This document shows, one piece after another, positions 1-10,737 of a stretch of DNA of 64,000 nucleotides. Position numbers and translations under genes: made by a program. Numbering within the stretch: position 1 is the first letter of the stretch; every line of letters starts with the position of its first letter. The notes beneath the pieces were generated by a model. It saw nothing but the letters and a program-made list of their open reading frames with translations, had not been told where the DNA came from and ran no database searches. Origin of the DNA: Anastrepha obliqua (taxonomy: Eukaryota > Arthropoda > Insecta > Diptera > Tephritidae); the NCBI RefSeq assembly GCF_027943255.1, contig NC_072893.1, positions 37,036,001 through 37,100,000 on the forward strand. Reading direction: 5' to 3'.

Positions 1-532
1 CAGGTGTTATTGGTGAATAAATTGCGCTATCGAGAGATGTTTAACGATTTTTTATGGCCGGAATTGGATGATATTTATCTGGCCAATGTTTATTTTCAGC
101 AAGACGGGGATACGTGCCACACAAGCAACGAAACCATTGATCTTTTACGGAAAAAGTTCCCGGACCGTGTTATCTCTTGAACAGGTGATCACAATTGACC
201 ACCGAGATCTTGTGATTTAATACTTTGTGACTTTTTTCTTTGCGGCCACGTGAAAGAGAAGGTCTACGCCAACAGCCCAGAGCCGATTCAAGACCTCGAA
301 GATGGAATTCGTGAGGCTATCGAGGACATAGGGCAGCCACTTTGCAATTCGGTTATGGAAAATTTCATGGAAAGGATATTGTCCTGTAAGCGTGATCGTG
401 GTGGTCATTTGCCTGATGTTTTTTCTACTATTGACGGCATACCTTTCTCTTTATAATGAAATAAACATCCGATCATTAAAAAATACACAATTTTCTTTGA
501 ATATCTAAATAACACCTTTTATTGGAAAACCC
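1..532 (+). mobile_element. 3' part of a DD41D (rosa-like) mariner-superfamily transposon
   Basis: Reading forward, conceptual pieces resemble the catalytic and C-terminal part of a DD41D transposase: a YFQQDGDTCHT block near 90-120, a stop at about 178, then the C-terminal helix and the ending RGGHLPDVF at 250-425. The reading frame is broken between these blocks, so this is a pseudogene. The right end AAAACCC at 526-532 is followed by TA and resembles the right end of the short element ending at 50360, so it is probably the true 3' terminus. The 5' part lies outside the window. Confidence 0.7.
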
Positions 533-629
533 TATATTAGGGGAGCTCAAAAAAATTATTTTTTTTATGCTCCTTTCTAAATTTGTTTTGTTGAAAAAAG
601 TCACCTATTTTTAATTTTTTTTTATTTAA

Positions 630-1200
630 GGGGTTCTATACACTTGTAAGGCTGAAAATCGCGTTTTTTGAGAATTTTTTACAAAGAACGATTTTAATAA
701 ACAAATACAATTTTTAATTAATCAAATAATGTCTACTTTAAAGTTAATTAAAGCATGTAAAGTTAGTGAAAATATTGAAGTCCACGGCTCCTGCAGAAGA
801 TCTCCCAAGCGTCCTCCATAAAAAAGCGTTCGGCGGTGAACAAAATCTCTGGTTTGTATTATCTGAAATCGAAAAACCAATTAAATTCTTTTTGTGGATA
901 GATAAAGCTAGGTGTTAATCGAAGGAATAGTCAAAATTTTAATTTTTGATAAAGTGGCGGATATAGGAAAAAAAATCGAAATTTCTACAAAAATTTTGGC
1001 GAAAAATTTAAAAAATCACCAGAATTCTTATTCCTTCAATTAATACCTGAAGAATATAGTATATCTGAGAAGGTTATGTTAAAATTTCAAGACGATCTTT
1101 GTAGCCGTTTGTGAGAAATCGTGTCCACCGGCTTCGAAAACACGGTTTTGAGAAAAACGTGTTTAATCTTTACCCGTGCGATCATAATTTGAAAATTACC
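630..1200 (+). repeat. One-ended TTAA-type repeat (core family)
   Basis: TTAA at 626-629 is followed by GGGGTTCTATACACTTG, the style of terminus seen in the TTAA-bounded elements at 4607, 34140, 46387 and 60364. The family core is present at about 1145-1172 (TTTTGAGAAAAACGTGTTTAA). No matching inverted right end was found, so the element is truncated or decayed and the end given is approximate. It has no coding capacity. Confidence 0.5.
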
Positions 1201-1829
1201 ATTGAACTAAGAGAAAAATGTATAATTTGGCATGAAATGCTTACATAGCGATATTATTTAATTTGACGCCGGCTGTTCTTTCTTTTGCTTTCAATTTGAA
1301 AAGTCACTGAGAGGCAAAAGCAATGCCAATGTAGCAGCCAAAAGGACTGCTTATTCGAGTTGCAGAACTCACAAAGTATTTTTAAAATGCCGTTTTATTG
1401 TTTGTCATATAATATTAATTTCTTTTTTTTCGAATTGACTTAAATTTGCATAGGTGCTTGTGGCTGTTTTAATTTCTTAAACATTGAATTTTTCTACAAA
1501 TTTTGGTTCTTTAATGATTCGATTATTTTATTTTGGCAAATAATTTTGGCTGCACTTGGCAAAGTTTCCTATTATTTTGGGCAACTAATGTCAATAGCAG
1601 TATCAAAGCTCTTATACATACATACATACATACATACACAAGCGCAAGTACATTAAACAGTTTTATTCTCGATTATTTGTCACCGCATTCGTCAATTCTA
1701 AAATTAAGTACGTAGGCATGCGTTCATGGACGTATTAACCTGTAGAGAAACTCATTTGTTCCAAATCAAGTGGCCTTTTAGTGAATTTAGAACCGAAACC
1801 AGTTTGCAAATCGCTCATTCGACCTCCGG
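1201..1829. other. AT-rich spacer with a CATA microsatellite
   Basis: No credible coding region is seen here. A short CATA/TACA repeat lies at about 1613-1640. Short open frames in this interval have no recognisable protein signature. Confidence 0.5.
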
Positions 1830-2180
1830 CACAGAAATTTCGAGCATGAAACTTGCAGACGAGGAGCACCTAAGAATATTTGAGCACAAAATATTGCGTA
1901 AAATATTTGACCCAATACGCGGAGAAGATGGCGAGTACAGAATCAGGCACAATAAGGAGCTGCTAAGGTTACAATCTGCTGGATTACAATCCTTTACGCT
2001 AAAGACCTCGAGTAAGACCAAAAACAACTTGGCTGCATACCGACACCGAGGAGCTGAAAAAATTACGCATCAAAAACTTTAAATCTCTAGCGCTGGATCG
2101 TTTTGAATGGAGGAAGATTGCTGAGGCAGCTAAAGCCCATCCCGGGCTGTAACGCTAATAGATGATGATGGTGAAACCGA
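1830..2180 (+). mobile_element. C-terminal remnant of a non-LTR retrotransposon (LINE)
   Basis: The frame at 1726-2082 contains EEHLRIFEHKILRKIFDPI and GEYRIRHNKEL, the conserved post-reverse-transcriptase block of a common insect LINE group. After a frame break the expected ending follows at 2065-2145 (ALDRFEWRKIAEAAKAHPGL then stop). The stop is followed at 2161 by a short TGATGATGATGG run, like the simple-repeat tails of such elements. The endonuclease and polymerase parts are absent, so this is a 5'-truncated dead copy. The exact clade was not assigned. Confidence 0.75.
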
Positions 2181-2257
2181 AAATAACACTGATTAACCAA
2201 CTGTTTTTGATTTTTGGATCCGTAATAGTAGAGTTTTTTAATGCCGTAATAATAGGG

Positions 2258-2507
2258 GCCGCCGTAGCCGAATGGGTTGGTGCGTGTCTATCATTCGGAA
2301 TTTAGAGAGAACGTGGGTTCGAATCTCGGTGAAAACACCAAAATGAAGAAAGAGGTCGGCCTTTGGCAGGCCATGGTAAACCTCCGAGTGTATTTCTGCC
2401 ATGAAAAAAAAAAAAAAAATCTCTGAGTCGACTTAAAACTGTAGGTCCCCCCGTTTGTGAAACAACATTAAGACGCACGCCACAAATAGGAGGAGGAGCT
2501 CGGCCCA
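2258..2507 (+). mobile_element. tRNA-derived SINE, family 1, sense copy
   Basis: The 5' end resembles a tRNA: an A-box-like GTAGCCGAATGGGTTGGTG at 2262-2280 and a B-box GGGTTCGAATC at about 2313-2323, as in an internal RNA polymerase III promoter. The body has landmarks seen in every copy: CATGGTAAACCTCCGAGTGTA, an A-rich stretch, CTGTAGGTCC, and GGAGGAGCTCGGCC at the 3' end. The head looks closest to a Ser or Leu tRNA by eye, which is uncertain. A second partial body follows directly. Confidence 0.8.
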
Positions 2508-2720
2508 GCATTCGGTGGAGATTCGGTTCGAAATCTCGGACATGAAACACCGAATGAGAAAAAAAGTTTTTCTAATAGCGGTCGCCCGTCAGCAGGCAAT
2601 GGCAAACCTCCCTTGCCATGAAAAAACCGGTCATAAAAAACCTGCCGTTTCGAGACGACACAAGACTGAAGGTCCCTCCATTTTTGGAAAAAAGGAAGAC
2701 TCATACCAGAAAAAATAACG
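2508..2720 (+). mobile_element. Second, partial SINE family 1 body in tandem
   Basis: It begins with a decayed head (GGTTCGAAATCTCGG near 2523) and repeats the body landmarks: TCTAATAGCGGTCGCC, a GGCAATGGCAAACCTC block, CATGAAAA, and GGTCCCTCCATTTTTGGAAAAA. It abuts the upstream copy head to tail, so it arose by nested insertion or partial duplication. Confidence 0.65.
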
Positions 2721-3060
2721 GATCAAAATCAATTTTTATGTTTACAAGAGCTTGATTTGTTTCTAAGATGTCGTATGCTGAATTGACAGAGTTTTGAAGA
2801 AACCAGAATAAACCTGTTTTTCGTCGAATTTAGCTCACCACGTGACTGCAGTTAAGCATTATTTCGCGGGGGGAACGGCGATTAGTAACCGCTGCTACCC
2901 CTAAGCCTTCCTAGCGTCCTTAGACTCTTCTTTTGTGTCGGCTATTACGTCGCTGGCCAATCTCCAGTTTTCACTAGTTTCCAGTTTTCTTCGAACGAGT
3001 GTTTCGGTGGTGTAGTTTTCCCCAAATATACTCCTGGCTCAAAATTTGTGTTGTACTGTC
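2721..3060. other. Unassigned sequence
   Basis: No gene was recognised. The stretch 2830-3010 is richer in GC than its surroundings and may be an antisense piece of a retroelement, but no protein signature was firm enough to name it. Confidence 0.4.
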
Positions 3061-3301
3061 TTTTTTATTATATTATTAGTTTCACATTTTTTAGTGAAAA
3101 AATCCCAAAAATCTGATAATTATATTTATATTTATATGCATAGCAAAATATTAGTTTCTGCAATTCCTTAACGAATTAGCTTCAAATTCAAATTGATTAA
3201 ATTACTTCACTTTTTGGAATTTATTTATTCCCATTCCTTCACACGTGATATATTATTTCCACACATTTTTTCACATACAGCTCATACAGTTTTCGTATAT
3301 C
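3061..3301 (-). pseudogene. Left part of an old repeat-encoded protein, split by MITEs
   Basis: On the minus strand, the sequence just below 3302 reads as a degenerate continuation (KLYELYVKKC, then a frame break) of the protein ending at 3842 on the other side of the MITE insertions. It carries several stops and frameshifts. Together the two pieces are one older element interrupted at a TA. Homology is judged by eye. Confidence 0.45.
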
Positions 3302-3303
3302 TA

Positions 3304-3663
3304 CAGGGTTGGCCATATTAAACTGACCCATTGAGTAACCCTATAACTTTTTACTGTAATTTGAAATCTAAGGTTTACGTCAACAAGCCAAAGACACTAG
3401 GCGCACTTAAGGCCAATATCCGACGGGAAATAGCCGCCATATCGGCCGAGACGCTGGCCAAAACTATGGAAAACGCCGAAAAACGGGCACATTACGCTAT
3501 ACGAGCTAAGGGCGACCACTGGCGCGATATCATATTCAAAAAGTGATGTAAACGAATCTCCTTGAACTAAATTAAATGTTTTTCATAATGAAACACAAAA
3601 AAATGTTTCTTTTTCCATATTTTTTTAATAATCACATGGGTCAGTTTAATATGGCCAACCCTG
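3304..3663 (+). mobile_element. 360-bp mariner-superfamily MITE, copy 1
   Basis: The element has perfect inverted ends of about 28 bp, starting CAGGGTTGGCCATATTAAAC, and is flanked by TA at 3302-3303 and 3664-3665. Inside is a 71-codon frame (3331-3546) that is the C-terminal tail of a DD41D-type transposase (KVYVNKPKTLGALKANIRRE, ending GDHWRDIIFKK). It is an internal-deletion derivative that cannot move itself. A copy of identical length lies inverted at 44266-44625; the encoded peptides differ at one residue (W versus L). Confidence 0.93.
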
Positions 3664-3674
3664 TACATATCCAA

Positions 3675-3839
3675 ATACGTGCTAAGGGCGACCACTTGCG
3701 CGATATCATATTCAAAAAGTGATGTAAACGAATCTCCTTGAACTAAATTAAATGTTTTTCACAATGAAACACAAAAAAATGTTTCTTTTTCCATATTTTT
3801 TTAATAATCACATGGGTCAGTTTAATATGGCCAACCCTG
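3675..3839 (+). mobile_element. Half copy of the 360-bp MITE
   Basis: It repeats the last ~165 bp of the preceding element, from GCTAAGGGCGACCACTTG through the right inverted end, with TA after it at 3840-3841. At the W/L position it carries TTG, like the distant copy at 44266 and unlike its neighbour. This fits a separate insertion followed by loss of its left half, rather than simple duplication of the neighbour. Confidence 0.85.
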
Positions 3840-3841
3840 TA

Positions 3842-4486
3842 AGTCAGCACTTAGATACTTTCGACTTGAAGTGTGATGTGATCTCGTGTAATGGTTCTCA
3901 CATGATGGAAAGCTCAGAGTATGTTCTCGTACCACTTTAATTTTTTCTTCAACTGTTTTTCTAGGTGAATCAGCCATTTGGCCACGACTATCCGTTCCAG
4001 GTGTTTTAGCATTTAAAGCACGGCTTAATCTTCCGTTAGATGGTTTGAAAGTATCCAAACAAAAAAAAAAAAGTTTTGTAAACAGAAACTGAAAACTATG
4101 AAACGTACATTTAGATGAAACTTAAAACTAAATTTTCTCATATATCCTTCGCAATTTCTGTATCGTCTTTGTTTTATTGACTGTTTTCGAATCAAACCAT
4201 ACAGAAACAAATTCTGTTTTTCGAAACTTGTTAATTTCCAAAAAGAATCAAAATTAGCTTTCTTGCCTTCATATCCGATTCCATTTATGATTCCATATTT
4301 TTTGGAACAAAGGCAAACTTTATTTTCAAAAAGTTTACCACTCACATGCTTAGACTCTTTGGATTCATATTCCTCTCCACTATTTCTCTTTATTTTTCTT
4401 AGATTTTGTGCATAATTACGTTGATTTCGTGTCCTCTTTCTTGATTTCATGTTGCTTTCTTCCATTTGTAAGGGTTCCGAATTCAC
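3842..4486 (-). pseudogene. Remnant of a multicopy repeat-encoded basic/cysteine protein
   Basis: Minus-strand frames 4486-4025 and 4058-3842 form one protein: a basic N-terminus (KSRKRTRNQRNYAQNLRK), a short Cys segment (VCLCSKK), the motif FDSFWKLTSFEKQNLFLYGLI, then after a frame change SFPSCENHYTRSHHTSSRKYL. The shift falls in a homopolymer run at about 4060-4072. Similar proteins recur in insect genomes as repeat-borne genes of uncertain class; that comparison is from memory and no catalytic domain is visible. The copy is broken by the frameshift and by MITE insertions at 3302-3841. Confidence 0.5.
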
Positions 4487-4606
4487 TTAAAGTACGAACT
4501 GATTCATCTGAAGACGATATTAATCTTATTCGTTTCCATTTCTTGGGAGCATTACTACATACTTGTTCGCCTACATACTTGTTCGCCGTATAATGTCTGC
4601 AATTAA

Positions 4607-5347
4607 GGGGTTATATATCTTGTCTTGGACTAAAAAATCTAAAAATTTTTTATGGAATATTCTAAAAGTACATCATCTTAAAAATATAAATTCAAAAAAT
4701 CATAAAGATCGGAGCACTAAAACGAAAGTTACAGACCGTGGAAGCACGCAACCTTATCCATAAATGAAGTGCACGCAAAACTTTAAACGCGATTATCTCG
4801 AAGTCGTGTGTTTTGAAAATTACTGTCGCGAGGATCATTATTTATCAAAACCTATTTTACCGTTTGCATAAACTTTTGTTTTAGTTATTCGAGGTTACAT
4901 CCTCGTGAATCTGAATGGTTCACTCTTTATAAATATTTGCATAATTCGCTGGAATTAATTGTTTTTTTAATTTTTCAACCTCTCAAGCATCGTTTTTTTG
5001 GCGCAAAGCGGTTTTCATATCGAGAAAAATTTTTTTTGGGTAAATAAACCGTTCAGATTCACTAAAAAACATTTTTCTACATTAATCATTTAATTTTTTT
5101 GATTTCAGTTGAGCTGCTCATGCGTTCCCGTGATCACCGCAAGCCTCTTCTAAAAAGCGGCGTTTCGGGGGAGGGGGGATATCAACAATAAATAATAACA
5201 TTTTTTTAAATAAAAACACCAAAATGTATTCCTCGAGAGTCACCCTTCAGTATGATATATGCCTCATTTGAATAAAATTTCTAAAACATATTTTAATGAA
5301 ATTATGACAATCGTCCATTTTAGCGGGCTCACAAGGTATATAACCCC
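4607..5347. mobile_element. TTAA-flanked 741-bp MITE (core family)
   Basis: TTAA at 4603-4606 and 5348-5351 flank inverted ends: GGGGTTATATATCTTGT on the left and, reverse complemented, GGGGTTATATACCTTGT on the right. The core shared by the family lies in reverse orientation at about 4780-4810 (ACTTTAAACGCGATTATCTC). No coding region is present. TTAA targets are used by piggyBac and Kolobok superfamilies; the ends here begin GGGG rather than the CCC usual for piggyBac. Confidence 0.75.
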
Positions 5348-5351
5348 TTAA

Positions 5352-5963
5352 CTATAAATATAATAGTACGTTTTTGCATTAAAAGGATTACTTGATCATA
5401 CCTGAACCGTTATTTGAAGACATGATAAAATTACTAATTATTTTGTCAAACTTTGTGAACAGACTGACTTATACCACTATCAAAAAAAAAGAAGAAGCAA
5501 AGTAACCGTATTTTGTTTACCAACCAAAAAATAAACACATTTTATCGAGTTAATTTTCATGGCATACTCTAATCTTTTCAGATTATGTTATTTTATTAGG
5601 ATTTGATATGAAATAGCTGAAAGCTGAATAGCTAAAAATCTAGTTTTTTTTTTTAATTTGAGACTTATAACACTTTGAAAATCAAGTGCTCATTTGTAAT
5701 CTTTTATTTGTTGCCTGAAAAATAAAATGTAGCTATTAAAGTTTGCTTTGCTTAGAAAACTAATAAAAAAAGAAAAATTTATAAAAAAGATGCAAACTCA
5801 ACGTATTTTTACAAAATGCAATTTAAAGCAAATAAGAAAAATGTAAATGCTGCAATTTAGCTTCCCCTTAAAATCTACTTAGCGGTGGAAATCTAGTCCA
5901 AGATTAGTTCACTTCAAAACAATAGTTCAGCTTATCCCTACGGTGTACGTATAGCGTATGTAC
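5352..5963. other. AT-rich spacer, nothing recognised
   Basis: There is no open frame with a recognisable signature, no inverted ends and no tandem array in this stretch. Confidence 0.5.
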
Positions 5964-5965
5964 TA

Positions 5966-6879
5966 CTGTGTCCAAAAAATAAGGTGACATTTGATTTTAA
6001 ACTGCGCGCTTTGAAGGATTAGGAGAATTCTTTTTTTTTTTAGGTTGGTATTACTGTGAGTGACATCTATGTCAAATTTCATGTGAAATATTCATTTACT
6101 GTTTGAGATACGCGTCGTTTTGTGAGCTGCTAAAAGTGAGTTTCTCGTTTTTTGCAATGTCGAAATTTGTTGAGCAAAGAATTTGCATTAAATTTTGTTT
6201 GCGGAATCAATTTTCGGATACATCAGGATGGTGCAGAAAGCCTTTGGTGATGAGGCTATGTCTAAAAAAAATGTTTACAAGTGGTATAGTGAGTTCCAAG
6301 CCGGTCGTGAACGTGTCGAAGACGAAGAGCGTCCTGGGCGACCATCAACCTCAACTGACGAAGCTCACGTCCAACAAATCAAAGATTTGGTGTTGAAAAA
6401 CCGTCGATTAACGATTAGAGACCTTGCTGATGATGTTGGCATATCGAAAGGCTCAGTCAATACCATTTTGAAGGATGTTTTGGGCCTCAAGCGCGTCAAA
6501 TCTCGACTGGTACCGAAAACATTGAATTTTTTGGACTCGTAATTCGTGATCATTTCATCAAAAACTCAACCCATATCGTTCCGCAACCACCGTATTCACC
6601 TGATCTGGCACCGTGCGACTTCTGACTGTTCAGCAGGTTCAAAAGACCGCTCCGGGGACACCGTTTTGACACGATAGAGGAGATTCAAGCCGCAACGAAG
6701 ACGGAACTGAAGGCCATCCCGGAAAGTGACTACAACCAGGGTTTCGAAAATTGGAAAAAACGTTGGCATAAGTGCATTGTGTCGGGAGGGGATTACTTTG
6801 AAGGGGATGAAATTGATTTGGAAGTATAAATAAAGAATTTTCAAAATAAATACAATGTCACCTTATTTTTTGGACACAG
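5966..6879 (+). mobile_element. Internally deleted mariner (DD34D), 914 bp
   Basis: Inverted ends of about 27 bp start CTGTGTCCAAAAAATAAGGT, with TA at 5964-5965 and 6880-6881. The transposase begins MSKFVEQRICIKFC at 6158, shifts frame near 6195, and continues through the paired helix-turn-helix region (WYSEFQAG, EERPGRPSTSTDE, DVGISKGSVN) to about 6525. The catalytic core with the first two aspartates is deleted. Sequence resumes with PPYSPDLAPCDF, then a stop at 6624, and runs to the C-terminus at 6830. It has no transposase activity but intact ends, so it could have been moved in trans. Confidence 0.93.
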
Positions 6880-6881
6880 TA

Positions 6882-7790
6882 GTATGTAGGTACGTATGCA
6901 GCGTTTAAATTCTGCAATTAGTTTTATGAGTGACAAGGTTTTAAAGAAAAGTTCAAGTAAGATTATTTTGCACTTTGTCATTTAAAAATAAATTTTCGGG
7001 GCCACATGAAAACGAAAAGCCAGGCATGCATACATATGTATATACATTTGAATGTGGCATACGCAAAAAAAAAACTGGTGAAGTGAGTTTTTTGGCTATG
7101 GTTTTGCGTTCATCTAATGAAAACCATTAAAATACACTGAAACTTCAGAGTAGAAATTTTTGAAAATTTTTGAAGCTTTCCTACAACAGGCGTACAATAC
7201 AGCCATTCATGCTCATGCTAATTTCTTCTTATAAAAATTTCAATTGATATAATTAAAAAAACTTATTGTATAATCAAGTTGAGTCACATTTCTCTTACCA
7301 TGTAAAAAATTAGATTATCTACCATTCATGCACATTTGCGACTGAATAGAAGTAGAATAAAAGTGAAGCAAATTTTTGTTTTTCTGTATACAAAAATAAC
7401 ATTTGAAGCACAACATTTGCTGTTCGAATTTGCGTCTATAATCGCATAGGCAAACGCATTAACAAACAAGTGCACGAATAGAACTACTCGATAGTCGGTG
7501 AATAGGTGAACGATTGCAGGCTGCCAGCAAAGGAGGTCAGCAAAACATCAAAAAGAACTCTAAAAAAATGTGTATGCGCAACCCCCTCAGTGTTGGTTTT
7601 CGGTTTTATCTATGAGTTATTTGCAGCTACCTCACAAGTGCAAAGCAAATATCAGAGTCGTGGAAATGTGCACTTAGAAAGGAAGGGAGGTTTTGCATAC
7701 ATGTTAAGCCACCCAAGTAGTTTGGCCATGCTCGTAAATTGTTCTGAAAACTGGTTTATATGTAGGCTTGAGTATATTAAGAAGTAAACT
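6882..7790. other. AT-rich spacer
   Basis: No gene was recognised. A 93-codon open frame at 7506-7787 has no low-complexity bias but no motif either, and lacks nearby splice or family evidence, so it is not called. Confidence 0.4.
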
Positions 7791-7794
7791 AAAC

Positions 7795-8035
7795 AAATTT
7801 TGGAAAAGTTTTAGTAATTTTGAAGAAAAATGTAATAATTAAAAAAAAAAAAATTATAACTTTGCAAAAAAAAAATGTTATAATTTTGAAAAAAGTTTCG
7901 TCATTTTGAAAAGCACTTAATCATTTTGAAAAAAATTTCATAATTTTGAAAAAAAAAAAAAATTAATATAATAATATTGAAAAGAAATTTCATAATTTTG
8001 AAAAGCATTTAATCATTTGGAAAAAAAAAATTCTT
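7795..8035. repeat. Degenerate tandem repeat around ATAATTTTGAAAA
   Basis: The unit TCATTTTGAAAA / ATAATTTTGAAAA recurs about ten times with variable A-runs between copies. It is followed at 8120-8215 by two short units built on TTTTTACTGG and CAGTAATTAGTAAAA. This looks like slippage-expanded AT-rich satellite-like DNA. Confidence 0.6.
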
Positions 8036-8289
8036 AGCTTTGAGATTTATTCAATGCTGAAATTTTGCTCAATGATCAAATATCTTCGATTCCTTCGGAA
8101 TAAATACCTTACGGATAATGTATTACAAATATTTTTACTGGGAATTTTTTCCAGTAATTAGTAAAAAAATATTTTTACTGCAATTACTTTCAGTAATCAG
8201 TAAAAGTTTACTGGTAATGCAAATTAAATTTAATTTTTAGTATAATTTTCCTGATTATTGCTATTTGTAATGCATTAAATTTATAATGC

Positions 8290-8905
8290 GGTGTGCCCAT
8301 CTGTGTCAATAACTACACCCATCTGCCATACAATGGAAGTTTTCAAAACATATCTCCGATGATGTCAACTGTAGGCTAAACAAAGCAAGGGCGGTATACG
8401 GGCGAATGCATACAGTATAGGGGAGTTCGCAAATCTCCAGGTGCACTAAACTACGAATATTCGGCGCATGCCTAAAATCAGTATTGTTGTACGTAAGCGA
8501 AACACGGCTGGTCTCTAACACCATCACACAGAGGCTATAATCCTTCATCAACAAATACCTCCGCACCATTTGCAGAATATTCTGGTCAAACACCATCAGT
8601 AACGACGCACTGTGGAGATTAACGAATGAGGAACCCATTCTTAACCAAATCAAATGCAGAAAGTGGCGATGAATAGGTCACACACTGACAGAACCACCAG
8701 ATAGCATCACGAGGATGGCACTTGACTCGAACCCGTAATGGAGCAGAGGTCGCGATCGGCCAAAAAAACACTTGGAGAAGGTCGATGCTGCACGAACTAG
8801 CAGATGCCGACATCTCATGGGACGGTGCAAAAATGGAAGATGGGAGAGTCTTGTCCAGGCCCTATGCTCCCGAGAGGAGTGAGCAAGGAACAAAAAATCT
8901 CCGAT
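8290..8905 (+). mobile_element. C-terminal end of a non-LTR retrotransposon (LINE)
   Basis: Plus-strand conceptual translation shows the conserved end of an insect LINE polymerase: a block like FINKYLRTICRIFWSNTISN, then LWRLTNEEPI, CRKWR-stop-IGHTL, PPDSITRMALD, then RPKKHLEKV. Several stops and frame changes make it a pseudogene. The last segment (8858-8893) CCAGGCCCTATGCTCCCGAG followed by AGGAGTGAGCAAGGAAC is shared with the tail of the SINE at 25533-26110 in the opposite orientation. Confidence 0.75.
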
Positions 8906-8929
8906 ACAAGTGAAGCGCAATTACTCCGT

Positions 8930-9125
8930 TTAGGTACACAATACCGAAACGGTTGCGGCATTTAAACGCAATATTCTTACGGCTGTTGCTGAAATAAGTC
9001 CCGAAAGCATTGAAAATGTGCTGGAAAATGGTGCTGACAGGATGAGCTACCGCAGGGTTTGCTGAGGAAGTCTTCTAATTGATTCTTCAAATAATGTGAA
9101 AGTTGTTTGCTCTTTCTAATAAAGC
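8930..9125 (+). pseudogene. C-terminal scrap of a DD41D-like transposase
   Basis: Conceptual translation gives TVAAFKRNILTAVAEISPES then IENVLENGADRMSYRRVC, which matches in pattern the C-terminal helical tail of the DD41D elements elsewhere in the window (LKANIRREIAAISAETLAKT). There are no clear inverted ends. It directly follows the LINE tail. Confidence 0.5.
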
Positions 9126-9129
9126 AAAA

Positions 9130-10735
9130 AAATATTTAAAAGAATATTGAACGGTAATAATTAAAAAAAATTCAAAATCTACGCATGCATTTGAATATTT
9201 TAAGTTCGATAAAAATCACGCCAACCCCCCTTACACCATAAATACCCTCTTAAGTCATGCATATACACCTCTAGTTAAGCTTGTATCTGTATAATTGCTC
9301 ACTCATAGCACGTGTGTATACACATACAAACATGCATACATCTGCGCATATGGATTTGTTTTAGTTGGGCCATTTCAATGAATTTATGTGGTCGTTGGGC
9401 ATATTTACGAGCACGAGTTTGTCGGCTGCTGAAAACACAGGTGCTGTTGTTTTTGTTTTTCTCCTACTTGTTTTTGTGGTTCTACTTTATTTTTAATATT
9501 ATAGCTTGGTTGTTGCACCTGAAAATTGACATGCGGTGACACTCGGCAACATAACAACAAAAAAGTTTAAAACCGGCGAACAAAGTTAATAAAACGAAAA
9601 ATAGTACAACAACTCAACCGCAGAAAAATCTCAGCAGCAGCGCTACTACAGCTCCAATAAACGCAATTACACAGAGAAAAACTATTTATAAATATACTTA
9701 CATACATACATACATTTGTATGCCATTTATGCGCTAGTGTGCATTTGTACTACACTTTGCCAACGGCTGATTTACGGTGCGAGCATAAAATTCAATTAAC
9801 AATAGCAACAATAAGCGAATGTATGGAAACAAATTTGTTGATGAGCGACATAAATAACTGGCGCTGTCGACAGCCGCTCGCAGGCAGCCGAAGAGACGAC
9901 CGTCCCCACGCTACACGAATACTCGCATTGTAAAGTTTTTGCATTGTGTGGGTCTAATCTAACCATTCCACGCCCCCCGGTTGAATGAATGATGCTGGTT
10001 TGTTTTTTTTTGTAGCATTTTTCATGCTTTAGTTTAATTTTTTGCTTAAACCATTTCGGTTTTATTTCACTTTTCTCTTGCTTTTAGTATAGTTTCATTT
10101 CTGTTAATTTTTATTAATAGCTGATTTTTATGCAGATTCTCTGCTAATGGCAATGGAAAAGATTTAATTGAATCTCCCATGCATTCATGCCACAAGTACG
10201 AGCAAAGCACATCTGTGGTGCGCAAATGCATTTGTATTTGCTTGTATATAGAAGCAGACACTTGATGAGATGCTCGCATATCTATTTATCTACTATAGTT
10301 AATAGTTGCAACGCTTAATTGTTTTGCGGCATGTAGCATATAGGTGCACACATATCTATGGACTTGTGTGCATTTGCGTATAGCTATAATGTTTGATTGT
10401 ATTTATAGGTACCCGTGGCACACTTTCGCTTTCGATTAGTCGCGAGTATGGTGGTATGTGTAAGCAGGCAACACTTTTCACCAATTCAACCTTCAGCACT
10501 GCTTTGATTAAATTCATGCTCTTGTATCCCCATTCGCTAAATAGCCATCATTACTGCACTAAATAACATTTTTTGTGTCTTTAAGAAATTTAAAAGTGAA
10601 GTGTTGGGGGTGGAATGGAAAGGTGAGGAAGCATTCCGCAGGTATACTGTCACGAAAGCATTTACAAAATTGTATCGCAAGCATAAAAGTGAAAATTAGA
10701 AAACAAAAAAAAAATTGTGAAAATTTAGGTTGAAG
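9130..10735. other. Spacer with low repeat content
   Basis: No coding or transposon signature was seen. A TACA/CATA microsatellite lies at about 9697-9716, and CAA/CAG-rich sequence at 9605-9650 resembles fly untranslated or regulatory DNA. If the window holds single-copy regulatory sequence outside the two genes, this is one of the better candidates. Confidence 0.4.
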
Positions 10736-10737
10736 TA

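Noticed and set aside
217..408. 63-codon minus-strand open frame
   Set aside because: It lies antisense to the DD41D C-terminal coding region and has no motif of its own.
2262..2330. A functional tRNA gene
   Set aside because: The A and B boxes are present but the acceptor stem does not pair, the anticodon arm is not clear, and the sequence continues into a repeated SINE body seen in seven other places.
2302..2704. Two minus-strand open frames of 78-82 codons
   Set aside because: They are antisense translations of the SINE bodies at 2258-2720.
7506..7787. 93-codon plus-strand open frame as a gene
   Set aside because: No motif, no splice or promoter context, and AT-rich spacer on both sides.
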